Assembly (NCBI RefSeq): GCF_021049305.1
Contig: NZ_CP088082.1
Coordinates: 248,001-312,000, forward strand
Reading direction: 5' to 3'
From: Ideonella dechloratans
GTDB taxonomy: Bacteria > Pseudomonadota > Gammaproteobacteria > Burkholderiales > Burkholderiaceae_C
DNA: 64,000 nt
Shown here piece by piece: positions 1 through 8,931 of this stretch (positions within the stretch are counted from its first letter, which is position 1; every line of letters begins with the position of its first letter). A model generated the notes under the pieces. The model was not told where the DNA came from and searched no databases. It was given only the letters and a program-made list of their open reading frames with translations. The position numbers were made by a program, and so were the translations under genes.

Positions 1-198
1 GCGTCGCTGCAGTGGCAGCGCGGGGTCTGGACGGCGGCCCGCCGCTGGACCTACGCCGGCTACTACGTCGATGACCTGGTCACCCGCCTGGCCTGCCGGC
101 TCTGGCCGGCCCGCTGGGCGGCCCCGGCCTGGGCCGGTACCGCCGCCGCCTGGCCGGCGCACCGGTCCTCGGCGCCGGCCTCCGCGTCGGCGGCCTGA
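1..198 (+). CDS. dabB: C-terminal end of a NuoL-like proton-channel subunit, probably DabB (5' end outside window)
   Basis: The reading frame is open from base 1 and stops with TGA at 196-198, giving the last 65 residues of a larger protein. They include the stretch WTYAGYYVDDLVTRL, which resembles the C-terminus of NuoL/MrpA-type membrane subunits. DabB is the membrane partner of DabA in the DAB bicarbonate/CO2 accumulation complex, where it is thought to couple cation flux to DabA. The identity rests mainly on context: the next gene, 41 bp downstream on the same strand, is a clear dabA. The final 20 residues are Ala/Pro-rich and look unconserved. Too little is present to exclude another NuoL paralogue. 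Confidence 0.65.
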   Translation, partial: ASLQWQRGVWTAARRWTYAGYYVDDLVTRLACRLWPARWAAPAWAGTAAAWPAHRSSAPASASAA

Positions 199-239
199 GC
201 CCACCCATCCCTGCGACCCTGCAGACACTGGAGTTCCCC

Positions 240-2795
240 ATGCACCACCCGAGTCTGGCGCCCCGCGCGGCGCGGTCCACCCCTGCCGGCGGCTGGGCCC
301 CCGACCATCCGCAGACCACCCCGACCCCGGCCGCCCTGGATGGCGCGGTGGAGGCGGCCTGCGCCCAGGCCTGCGGCAGCTTCGCGCCGGCCTGGCCGCT
401 GGACCAGGCCATTGCCGTCAACCCGCATTGGGCGCGCATCGACCGCCCTGTGCGCCAGGTGGCGGCCCGGCTGGCGGTGCTGGCCGGCGTGCAGGTCTTC
501 CCGCCGCGTGCGCTCATCGCCCAAGCCTGGGCCGAGGGCCGCATCACCCCGCAGGATCTGCGCGCCGCCCTGGCCGCGCTGGGCCACCCCACGCGGGCCG
601 AGGCCGACTGCCTGCAGGCGCTGCAGACCGCGCCCGACATCACGCCGCTGCCGCTGCTCATCGACGTGCTGGACGACGACCCCCAGCGCCACGAGCGCCT
701 GAGCTGGCGCCAGGCCATCACCCACCAGCTGAGCCAGACCTGCGCGGCCTACTTCGACCACCACCAGGCCGACTGGCAGCCCGAGCGCAGCGCCGGTCTG
801 TTCGACTTCTGGCGCGACGGCCTGACCCATGACCACGGCGTGGCCTGGCTGATGGGCCTGCCCACGCTGCGTCGCCACCTGCATGCCCTGCCCGCGAGCC
901 GGCAGGAGGTGGAGCGCTGGGCCCTGCAGCGCCAGGGGCTGGACCCGGCCATCTGGGCCGACTACCTGGAGTCGGTGCTGTGGACGGTGCCGGGCTGGGC
1001 CAGCTGGTGCGCCTACCTGGGCTGGCAGGCCCGGCAGCAGGGCCGCGAGGACGGCCACCTGCGCGAGCTGCTGGCCATCCGCCTGGCCTGGGGGGCGCTG
1101 CTGCTGGAATGCAAGGCAGACGCTTCCGGCCAGCGTGCCGGGGCCGACCTGCGCCAGGCCTGGCGTGATGCGCCGGCCCGCCTGGCCCGGGCCGAGCAGG
1201 CCCTGTGGGTGGACGAGGTCTGGCAGCTGGCGCTGGAGCAGGGCTACCAGCGCGGCCTGGCCAGCCGCCTGAGCGTGGCCGCGCCCGCGCTGCCCGAGCC
1301 GGTGCCCGACGTGCAGGCCGTGTTCTGCATCGACGTGCGCAGCGAGCGCATGCGCCGCGCGCTGGAGGCCGTCTGGCCGGCCGTGCAGACGCGCGGCTTC
1401 GCCGGCTTCTTCGGCCTGCCGGCGGCCTACACGCCGCTGGGCACGGCGCTGGCGCGCCCGCACCTGCCGGGCCTACTGGCGCCCACCGTGGCGGTGGGGG
1501 AGGTGATCGAGGACGCCCAGGGCCACGCCAGCCCGGACGATGCCGCCGCCCAGGCCGCCCGCGCGCGCCGGCGCGGCCTGGACCGCCGCGCCCGCTGGGA
1601 GGCGGCCGGCCGCTGGCCCGGTGCCGCCTTCTCGTATGTGGAGGCCGCGGGCGTGGGCTACCTGGGCCGCCTGGCCGGCTGGCTGCAACCCCACGCGGGG
1701 CGGCGCGCCGATGCCGACCGCAGCGGCTTGCCTGCGCGTTACCGGCCGCTGTGCCGGCCCACCCTCGGTGGCCTGGACCTGCCGGCCGAGGTGGACCTGG
1801 CCGCCCGCGTGCTGCAGGGCATGGGCCTGGACCGCGGCACCGCGCCCCTGGTGCTGCTGGTCGGCCATGGCAGCCAGAGCGCCAACAACGCCCAGGCCGC
1901 CGCGCTGGACTGCGGCGCCTGCTGCGGCCAGACCGGCGAGGTCAGCGTGCGCGCCCTGGCCCGCCTGCTCAACCGCCCCGAGGTGCGCCAGGGCCTGGCC
2001 GAACGGGGCCTGGTGCTGGGCGAGGACACCCGCTTCATCGCCGCCCTGCACAACACCGCCACCGACGAGATGGTCTGGTTCGACCTGGACCAGCAGCCTG
2101 CCGCCACGCGCGCCGCGCTGGGTCCGGTGCAGGCGGCCTTCGAACACGCCGCCGACCAGGTGCGCCGCGAGCGCGCCCCCAGCCTGGGCCTGGCCCCCAC
2201 GCTGCCGGCCCCGGCCCTGCTCAACACCCTGCGCCGGCGCGCCAACGACGGCGCCCAGACCCGTCCCGAATGGGGCTTGAGCGGCAACGCGGCGCTGGTC
2301 ATCGCCCCGCGCCACCGCACGCGCGGCGTGCTGCTGGACGGCCGGGCCTTCCTGCACGACTACGACCCCGAGGCCGACCCCCAAGGCCAGCTGCTGACCC
2401 AGCTGATGACCGCCCCGATGCTGGTGGCCCACTGGATCAACTGGCAGTACCACGCGGCGGTCTGCGAGCCCGAGCGCCTGGGCAGCGGCAACAAGCTGCT
2501 GCACAACGTGGTGGGCGGCCGCATCGGCGTGTTCGAGGGCAACGGCGGCGACCTGCGCATCGGCCTGGCCCGCCAGTCGGTGCACGATGGGCAGCGCTGG
2601 ATGCACGAGCCGCTGCGGCTGACGGTGGTCATCGACGCTCCGGCCGCGGCCATCGCGCAGGTGCTGGCCACGCAGCAGGTGGTGCGCCAGCTGGTGGACC
2701 ACGGCTGGCTGCACCTGTGGCGCTTTGGCGAGACCGGGTTGGAGCGCTACCAGGCGGGACAGTGGCAGGCCGTCTCGGGGGTGGCCCCCGCATGA
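240..2795 (+). CDS. dabA: Inorganic carbon transporter subunit DabA (DUF2309/UPF0753)
   Basis: 851-residue protein of the DabA family, the cytoplasmic zinc subunit of DAB complexes, which is proposed to act as a vectorial carbonic anhydrase trapping CO2 as bicarbonate. The beta-carbonic-anhydrase-like zinc site is intact: C363 and D365 in the CIDVRSER motif, H543 in LVGHGSQSANN, and C558 in DCGACCGQ. The 15-residue H-to-C spacing equals that of the characterised Halothiobacillus protein (H524/C539). ATG at 240 is preceded by GGAG six bases away. It lies 41 bp after the putative dabB end and overlaps the next gene by ATGA, so all three are probably one operon. The family assignment is firm; physiological use (autotrophy or anaplerotic CO2 supply) is not visible here. 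Confidence 0.95.
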   Translation: MHHPSLAPRAARSTPAGGWAPDHPQTTPTPAALDGAVEAACAQACGSFAPAWPLDQAIAVNPHWARIDRPVRQVAARLAVLAGVQVFPPRALIAQAWAEGRITPQDLRAALAALGHPTRAEADCLQALQTAPDITPLPLLIDVLDDDPQRHERLSWRQAITHQLSQTCAAYFDHHQADWQPERSAGLFDFWRDGLTHDHGVAWLMGLPTLRRHLHALPASRQEVERWALQRQGLDPAIWADYLESVLWTVPGWASWCAYLGWQARQQGREDGHLRELLAIRLAWGALLLECKADASGQRAGADLRQAWRDAPARLARAEQALWVDEVWQLALEQGYQRGLASRLSVAAPALPEPVPDVQAVFCIDVRSERMRRALEAVWPAVQTRGFAGFFGLPAAYTPLGTALARPHLPGLLAPTVAVGEVIEDAQGHASPDDAAAQAARARRRGLDRRARWEAAGRWPGAAFSYVEAAGVGYLGRLAGWLQPHAGRRADADRSGLPARYRPLCRPTLGGLDLPAEVDLAARVLQGMGLDRGTAPLVLLVGHGSQSANNAQAAALDCGACCGQTGEVSVRALARLLNRPEVRQGLAERGLVLGEDTRFIAALHNTATDEMVWFDLDQQPAATRAALGPVQAAFEHAADQVRRERAPSLGLAPTLPAPALLNTLRRRANDGAQTRPEWGLSGNAALVIAPRHRTRGVLLDGRAFLHDYDPEADPQGQLLTQLMTAPMLVAHWINWQYHAAVCEPERLGSGNKLLHNVVGGRIGVFEGNGGDLRIGLARQSVHDGQRWMHEPLRLTVVIDAPAAAIAQVLATQQVVRQLVDHGWLHLWRFGETGLERYQAGQWQAVSGVAPA

Positions 2796-3634
2796 GCGAC
2801 TACCAGGCCCAGCGTGTCGTCTTGCTGACCCAGCATGGCAAGGAAGCGGTGGTGGGGCCAGAGCTGGCCACGGTGCTGGGCTGCCAGGTGGAACGGGTGG
2901 GCGGCTTCGACACCGACCAGCTGGGCACCTTCACCCGCGAGCGGCCCCGCCCGGGCACCCAGCTGGAGGCCGCACGCCGCAAGGCGCGCATCGGCATGAC
3001 ACTGGCCGCTTGCCCCGTCGGCCTGGGCAGCGAAGGCAGCTTCGGGCCAGACCCCTTTTCCGGCATGTTCAGCTGGAACACCGAGCTGCTGGTGCTGCTG
3101 GACGATCGCCTCGGGCTGGAGGTGGTGGGCATGGCCCAGGGCGCGGGCCATGCCGGCCACCTGCAGACCGCGGACTGGGACCAGGCGCGCCGCTTTGCCG
3201 AGCGCCAGGGCTTTCCGGCCCAGGGGCTGGTGCTGCGCCCGCAGGACCAGGACGACCCCCGCATCCTCAAGGACCTGCCCGACTGGGCCAGCCTCGAGGC
3301 CGGCTTCGCGCGCTGCCGCGCCTTGGCCGCGGACGGCCAGGTCTTCCTCGAGAATGACCTGCGGGCCTGTGCCAACCCGCAGCGCATGGCCCGGATCGGC
3401 CAGGCTGCGCGCGATCTGGCCCAGCGCCTGCTGTCCCGCTGCCCTGCCTGCCAGGCCCCGGGCTACTGGATCACCCAGCGCGAGGGCACGCTGCCCTGCC
3501 GCCGCTGCGGCGGTCCCAGCTCGCTCTGGCAGAGCGAGCGCTGGCGCTGCGTGCGCTGCAGCCACGCCGAATTGCGCTCCCGGGCCGACCGGCGCTGGGC
3601 CGAGCCGCAGCACTGCGAGCGCTGCAATCCTTGA
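2792..3634 (+). CDS. DUF6671-like protein with C-terminal zinc ribbons, translationally coupled to dabA
   Basis: 280-residue soluble protein whose ATG overlaps the dabA stop (ATGA at 2792-2795), which indicates translational coupling. The N-terminal part carries motifs I associate with the DUF6671 family (LLTQHGKE, GGFDTDQLGTFTRE, EGSFGPDPFSGMF). The last 60 residues hold paired cysteines (CPAC, CRRC, CVRC, CERC), which is typical of two small zinc ribbons. No enzymatic motif is recognised. Being locked to dabA suggests a role in assembly, metal loading or regulation of the DAB complex, but that is inference from position only. The family name is from memory of its conserved motifs. Confidence 0.75.
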   Translation: MSDYQAQRVVLLTQHGKEAVVGPELATVLGCQVERVGGFDTDQLGTFTRERPRPGTQLEAARRKARIGMTLAACPVGLGSEGSFGPDPFSGMFSWNTELLVLLDDRLGLEVVGMAQGAGHAGHLQTADWDQARRFAERQGFPAQGLVLRPQDQDDPRILKDLPDWASLEAGFARCRALAADGQVFLENDLRACANPQRMARIGQAARDLAQRLLSRCPACQAPGYWITQREGTLPCRRCGGPSSLWQSERWRCVRCSHAELRSRADRRWAEPQHCERCNP

Positions 3635-3661
3635 GTGACCCTGGGTGGGGCGGCACGATCG

Positions 3662-4177
3662 TCACGGCGACGCGGGGTCGTCTCCCGCCAGAGCCGCCAG
3701 ATTGGCCTGCACGCTGCGCAGCAGCTCGCCCAGCTGTTGCCGCTGCGCCGGGTTCAGGCCGGCCAGGGCCTGCTGCTCCAGCGTGCGTTCACGCTGTTGC
3801 AGCGTGTCCCGCACCGCCTGCCCCGCGTCGCTCAGCCGCAGGCAGACCTGGCGGCGGTCGCTGCCGTCTTCCTGGGCCAGCAGCAGGCCGCGTTCGCGCA
3901 GGGACTTGATCAGCCGCGCCAGCTGGGCCTTGTCGCGGCCGCTGTGCTGGGCCAGGTCGCGCTGGGTGGCCCCGGGGTGGCGGGCGAAGAAGCCCAGCAC
4001 CTTGCCTTCCATGGGGGTCAGCCCGGCCAGGGCGGGCTCGTCGGGCCACTGGTACTGCAGGCTGCGCACGCCATGCATCACGGTGTGGATCAGGTCCAGC
4101 ACCGAGGCTTCGGGGGCGGGCGCCGTCTTGCCCTTTCTGTTGACAGTGTCAACTTTTTTGGGGATCATGGTTGACAT
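3662..4177 (-). CDS. MarR-family transcriptional regulator
   Basis: About 171 residues with a MarR winged helix: LTPMEGKVLGFFARHPG, then QRDLAQHSGRDKAQLARLIKSL (recognition region) and a wing ending DGSDRRQVCLRLSD. It is divergent from the siderophore-interacting reductase gene, with only about 26 bp between the starts, and probably controls both genes. Three in-frame starts are possible (TTG 4183, ATG 4177, ATG 4168). None has a good Shine-Dalgarno sequence; ATG 4177 is chosen provisionally. Two palindromes of the same type overlap its first codons, so autoregulation is likely. The ligand is unknown. Confidence 0.85.
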   Translation of the reverse strand: MSTMIPKKVDTVNRKGKTAPAPEASVLDLIHTVMHGVRSLQYQWPDEPALAGLTPMEGKVLGFFARHPGATQRDLAQHSGRDKAQLARLIKSLRERGLLLAQEDGSDRRQVCLRLSDAGQAVRDTLQQRERTLEQQALAGLNPAQRQQLGELLRSVQANLAALAGDDPASP

Positions 4178-4184
4178 TATCAAC
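4139..4184. promoter_or_regulatory. Twin MarR-type operator palindromes
   Basis: GTTGACAGTGTCAAC at 4139-4153 is a perfect inverted repeat (6-bp arms, 3-bp centre). GTTGACATTATCAAC at 4170-4184 is the same site with one mismatch. The centres are 31 bp apart, close to three helical turns, so two dimers could bind one face of the DNA. The sites cover the start codons of the marR-type gene and lie just upstream of the divergent reductase gene. TTGACA within each could double as a -35 hexamer. Binding by the adjacent regulator is inferred. Confidence 0.65.
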
Positions 4185-4203
4185 GAAGTAAGATGAAAAC
4201 GTG

Positions 4204-4935
4204 ATGAGCACGAACGAGACCGACACGCCGCGGGTGCAGCGGGTGCGGCATGAACTGAAGAAGCGCGCGCTGCAGGTGCAGCGGGTGGAGCGGCTGAGCC
4301 CGCTGTTCCAGCGCGTCACGCTGACGGGCGAGTCGCTGGCCGATTTCGTCTCCGCGGCGCACGACGACCATGTGAAGATCATCCTGCCCGACGCGACGGG
4401 CGAGACGGTGATGCGCGAATACACCCCGCGCCATTTCGACACGTCCGCCCGCACCCTGGTGCTGGACTTCGCCCTGCATGGCGAGGGCCCGGCGGCCAGC
4501 TGGGCGGCCCAGGCGGCCGTGGGCCAGACGCTGACGGTGGCCGGCCCGCGCGGCTCCTTCGTGGTGGCCAATGATTTCGACTGGTATGTGCTGATCGGCG
4601 ACGAGACGGCGCTGCCGGCCATTGCGCGTCGCCTGGAGGAGCTGCCCGCCGGTTGCCGCGCCATCGTGCGCCTGGCCCTGGCCGATGCGGCCGACCGTGC
4701 GCTGCTGCCGCCCACGGCGGCCACGCTGGACCTGGGCTGGGTCGACACGGCCGAGGCCCTGGTGGACGCGGCGCGCGCCATCACCCTGCCGCCGGGCGAG
4801 GGCTATGTCTGGTGCGGCGCCGAAGGCGCGGTGGCCGCGGCGCTGCGCGACGTGATGGTGGACGAGAAGGGCCACGACCCCAAGCTGATCCGCTCGGCGG
4901 CCTATTGGAAGCGTGGCGCGGCCGCCCACGGCTGA
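4204..4935 (+). CDS. Siderophore-interacting protein (NAD(P)H-dependent ferric-siderophore reductase, ViuB/SIP family)
   Basis: 243-residue cytoplasmic flavoprotein of the SIP family, which reduces Fe(III)-siderophores to release iron. The N-terminal FAD-binding barrel shows MREYTPRHFD (flavin phosphate/ribityl loop), HGEGPAASWAAQA and GPRGSF. The C-terminal NAD(P)H-binding part contains DETALPAIARRLEELP and the family-typical YVWCGAEGA. ATG 4204 is chosen over the adjacent GTG 4201; neither has a strong ribosome site. It is divergent from the MarR gene, whose likely operators lie immediately upstream. No Fur-like box is evident, so MarR control may replace or add to iron control. No siderophore biosynthesis genes are in the window. 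Confidence 0.88.
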   Translation: MSTNETDTPRVQRVRHELKKRALQVQRVERLSPLFQRVTLTGESLADFVSAAHDDHVKIILPDATGETVMREYTPRHFDTSARTLVLDFALHGEGPAASWAAQAAVGQTLTVAGPRGSFVVANDFDWYVLIGDETALPAIARRLEELPAGCRAIVRLALADAADRALLPPTAATLDLGWVDTAEALVDAARAITLPPGEGYVWCGAEGAVAAALRDVMVDEKGHDPKLIRSAAYWKRGAAAHG

Positions 4936-4984
4936 GTCTCCGTGGCTTCTGGCAGACTGGCCGGCTCCCAGCCGAGTGTCTGCC

Positions 4985-5329
4985 ATGTTCGACATCACCC
5001 AACCCAAGATCGCCTGGACCCTGATCCTGGTGTCGGGCGCCCTCGAGGTCGCCTTTTCCACCTCGGTCCAGCTGTCCCAGGGCTTCACCCGCCTGCTGCC
5101 CGCCGTCTCCGCCCTGCTGTTCGGGGGGCTGAGCGTCTACCTGATGAGCCTGAGCCTGACGGTCATTCCCATCGGCACGGCCTATGCCGTGTGGGGCGGC
5201 ATCGGCGCGGTGGGCACGGTGCTGGTGGGGCTGCTGGCCTTCGGCGAGGCGGCTTCGCCGCTGCGTCTGGCCTGCATCGGCCTGATCGTGCTGGGCATCG
5301 CGGGGCTGCAGCTGGGCGAATCGCGCTGA
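4985..5329 (+). CDS. Small multidrug resistance (SMR) family exporter, SugE/Gdx-like
   Basis: 114 residues with four predicted membrane helices, the usual SMR size. The essential membrane glutamate is E21 in the GALEVAF segment of helix 1, followed by LSQGFTRL and the AYAVWGGIGAVG signature of helix 3. SMR proteins work as antiparallel dimers exchanging cations for protons; SugE/Gdx types export guanidinium and some quaternary ammonium compounds. Assignment between Gdx and Qac subtypes by eye is uncertain. ATG 4985 is chosen because it begins the conserved helix. It lies 49 bp after the SIP gene and may be cotranscribed. No guanidine riboswitch is visible upstream. Confidence 0.85.
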   Translation: MFDITQPKIAWTLILVSGALEVAFSTSVQLSQGFTRLLPAVSALLFGGLSVYLMSLSLTVIPIGTAYAVWGGIGAVGTVLVGLLAFGEAASPLRLACIGLIVLGIAGLQLGESR

Positions 5330-5344
5330 GCCGATCCGGCTGGA

Positions 5345-6661
<1,317 letters not shown>

Positions 6662-6674
6662 GGTGTGCGCCGTC

Positions 6675-7370
6675 TCAGCCGCGGGGGACGAAGACGTAGC
6701 CTTCGCCGCGCACCGTGTCCACCCAGTCGGTGCCGGGGCTGGCCTCGCGCAGCTTGCGGCGCAGCCGGGCCACCTGCACGTCCACCGTGCGGTCCTGTGG
6801 CCGGTAGGGGCCGGCCTGCACCGCGGCGCTCAGCTGCTCGCGGCTGAGCGCCTGGCCGGCGCGCTCAGCCAGCGCCACCAGCAGCTTGAACTCCACGCCG
6901 GTCAGGCCCACCAGGCGGGTGTCGGCCACCACCTCGCGGCGCACCAGGTCGATGTCCAGCCCCTGGAAGCGCAGCACCGGCGCACTGCGCACCGGCATGC
7001 CGCCGCGGCGCAGCAGGGCGCGCACCCGCGCCACCAGCTCGCGCGGCTCGAAGGGCTTGGCCAGGTAGTCGTCCGCGCCGATCTCCAGCCCCAGCACGCG
7101 GTCCATCGGGTCGCCACGGGCGGTCAGCATCACCAGGCCCAGGGCGGGGTGGTCGCCACGCCAGCGGCGGCACAGGTCCATGCCGTTGGCGTCGGGCAGC
7201 ATCACGTCCAGCAGCACCACCTCGGGCTGCAGCTCGGCCAGTGCCTTGGCGCCATCGGCGGCGGTGAGCACCTGGTGGGTGCGCCAGCCTTCGCGGCTCA
7301 GCAGCTCCACCAGCATGCCGCCCAGTTCGGCGTCGTCGTCCACGATCAGGATCAGGGCTTGGGGGTTCAT
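6675..7370 (-). CDS. OmpR/PhoB-family response regulator
   Basis: 231 residues: receiver domain with acidic pocket D11/D12, phosphoacceptor D55 in LLDVMLPDANG and the conserved lysine in DDYLAKPFEPRE. It is followed by a winged-helix DNA-binding domain (LVGLTGVEFKLLVALAERAGQ, then RTVDVQVARLRRKL and VRGEGYVF). It is the first gene of the pair with the histidine kinase. It is divergent from the small secreted-protein gene at 7580, which makes that gene a candidate target. In the 209-bp divergent region there is a CGTCG-TT-CGACG inverted repeat at 7465-7476 next to an AT-rich patch, a possible control site. Confidence 0.93.
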   Translation of the reverse strand: MNPQALILIVDDDAELGGMLVELLSREGWRTHQVLTAADGAKALAELQPEVVLLDVMLPDANGMDLCRRWRGDHPALGLVMLTARGDPMDRVLGLEIGADDYLAKPFEPRELVARVRALLRRGGMPVRSAPVLRFQGLDIDLVRREVVADTRLVGLTGVEFKLLVALAERAGQALSREQLSAAVQAGPYRPQDRTVDVQVARLRRKLREASPGTDWVDTVRGEGYVFVPRG

Positions 7371-7579
7371 GCGCGGACGTTCCGGGGCGTCGGATGGAGG
7401 GGATGGTCCGGAGTTTAGGCAGTGCGCCGCGGGCCGGCGAGCCTGTGACGGTTTTGAAATATTTCGTCGTTCGACGTGGTCGTGTCGGCGCCGGCTGCGG
7501 CGTTCAATGAGGGCATGGATCGACGGCTGTCGGTCTTTCTCTCAACCGAATGCAGCCCCGGCTGCCAGGAGCCACCGAG

Positions 7580-7981
7580 ATGAACGCTTCGCACAACACC
7601 TCGCACCACACCGCCTCCCACCGTCCCCTGATCCGCCTGCTGGGCGCCGCACTGGTGGCGCTGGCTGCGCTGCCGGTGGCCACCGTGGCGCAGGCCGCGC
7701 CGCGTCACCACGGCACCACCGTCACGGGGCCGCAGGGCAACACCGCCTCCCGCACCGTGCAGCGCGGCGGCGGTGATGTGAGCACCACCACCACCGGCTT
7801 CGGTGGCCGCAGCTTCAGCCGTCAGGTGGACCGCAGCGCCAACGGCAGCAGCGCGACCGTGACCGGTGCCAACGGCAAGACCTACAGCCGCACCACCACC
7901 CGTGCCGATGGCAGCGGCAGCACCACCGTGACCGGCCCGAACGGCCAGAGCGGCACGGCCACCACCACCCGCCAGCCCTGA
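7580..7981 (+). CDS. Small secreted protein with Gly/Thr/Ser-rich repeats
   Basis: 133 residues. AGGAG at 7567-7571 sits eight bases before ATG 7580, which decides the start. A signal peptide with cleavage near VAQAA is followed by degenerate repeats of the type TVTGPxGNT...SRT: GTTVTGPQGNTASRTV, SATVTGANGKTYSRTT and STTVTGPNGQSGTA. The mature protein is basic and rich in Thr, Ser, Gly and Arg, without cysteines or enzymatic motifs. Function is not recognised. Proteins with such periodic TG[PA]xG repeats are often predicted beta-structured envelope or matrix proteins, but that is a guess. It may be regulated by the divergent two-component system. Confidence 0.75.
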   Translation: MNASHNTSHHTASHRPLIRLLGAALVALAALPVATVAQAAPRHHGTTVTGPQGNTASRTVQRGGGDVSTTTTGFGGRSFSRQVDRSANGSSATVTGANGKTYSRTTTRADGSGSTTVTGPNGQSGTATTTRQP

Positions 7982-8011
7982 TCCAGCAGGCCAGAAACCC
8001 TGGGGACGGCC

Positions 8012-8854
8012 ATGACCCTGCTGGCCCCTCCGAGTGGTCTGCCTCTGCCCCGCGTGCTGGGCGGGCTGCTGGGGCTGGTGCTGGCGGCCGCGCTGGTCGA
8101 GGCCCTGGTGCTGTGGCACCGGGGCCGCTATGACTGGCGGGCCCTGGCCACCACGCTGGGCGATCTGGTGTTGCGCCGGGCCGCGGGCTTCACCGGCCTG
8201 TCGCTGGCCACGCCTTTGTTCTCCTGGGCCTGGGTCCACCGCCTCACCACCCTGGATCTGTCCACCGGCGGGCAGTGGGTGGGTCTGTTCCTGCTCAGCG
8301 AGGCGGCGTACTACGGCTTTCACCGCGCGTCCCACCGCGTGCGCTGGTTCTGGGCCAGCCATGCGGTGCACCACTCCTCGCCCCAGCTCACGCTGGCCGC
8401 GGCCCTGCGGCTGGGCTGGCTGGGCAAGCTCAGCGGCAGCACGGTGTTCTTCGTGCCCCTGGTGTGGCTGGGCTTTGCGCCTGCGGCGGTGCTGGGTGTG
8501 CTCTCGCTGAACCTGCTCTACCAGTTCTGGCTGCACGCCGAGTGGTTGCCCCGCCTGGGCCCGCTGGAATGGGTGCTCAACACGCCCTCCCACCACCGGG
8601 TGCACCACGCATGCAACCCGCGTTATGTCGACCACAACTACGGCGGGGTGCTGATCGTCTTCGACCGCCTGTTCGGCACCTTCCAGGCCGAACAGGCCGA
8701 TGAGGCGCCGCGCTACGGCCTGGCCGGTCGGCCCCGCATCGACAACCCCATCCGACTGGCGCTGAGCGAATGGCAGCACCTGGGGCGGGACCTGTGGGCC
8801 GCCCCGGGTTGGCGCCAGCGTCTGGCGGTGCTGGTCGGGCCGCCGGCCGGCTGA
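8012..8854 (+). CDS. Sterol desaturase/fatty acid hydroxylase family membrane oxygenase
   Basis: 280-residue integral membrane protein with the full eight-histidine di-iron signature: HRASH (HX3H), HAVHH (HX2HH) and HHRVHH (HX2HH), plus a further histidine in the LHAEW helix. At least four hydrophobic helices surround these motifs. The family hydroxylates or desaturates lipid substrates such as fatty acids, sterols or carotenoids; the substrate cannot be told from sequence. The C-terminal GVLIVFDRLFGTFQ and YGL motifs are typical of bacterial members. ATG 8012 lies 30 bp after the small secreted protein, so cotranscription is possible. Confidence 0.9.
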   Translation: MTLLAPPSGLPLPRVLGGLLGLVLAAALVEALVLWHRGRYDWRALATTLGDLVLRRAAGFTGLSLATPLFSWAWVHRLTTLDLSTGGQWVGLFLLSEAAYYGFHRASHRVRWFWASHAVHHSSPQLTLAAALRLGWLGKLSGSTVFFVPLVWLGFAPAAVLGVLSLNLLYQFWLHAEWLPRLGPLEWVLNTPSHHRVHHACNPRYVDHNYGGVLIVFDRLFGTFQAEQADEAPRYGLAGRPRIDNPIRLALSEWQHLGRDLWAAPGWRQRLAVLVGPPAG

Positions 8855-8931
8855 GCCCCTGTCCGACGCCCCCATCCCCTTTTGCCCTTTTGCCCCTTTG
8901 CCCTGTTGTTCTGTCACCCGAGGAAATCACC

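Noticed and set aside
4936..4984. Guanidine riboswitch in front of the SugE/Gdx-like SMR gene
   Set aside because: The gap is only 49 bp and contains neither the paired ACGR-loop hairpins of the small class nor a ykkC-like core.
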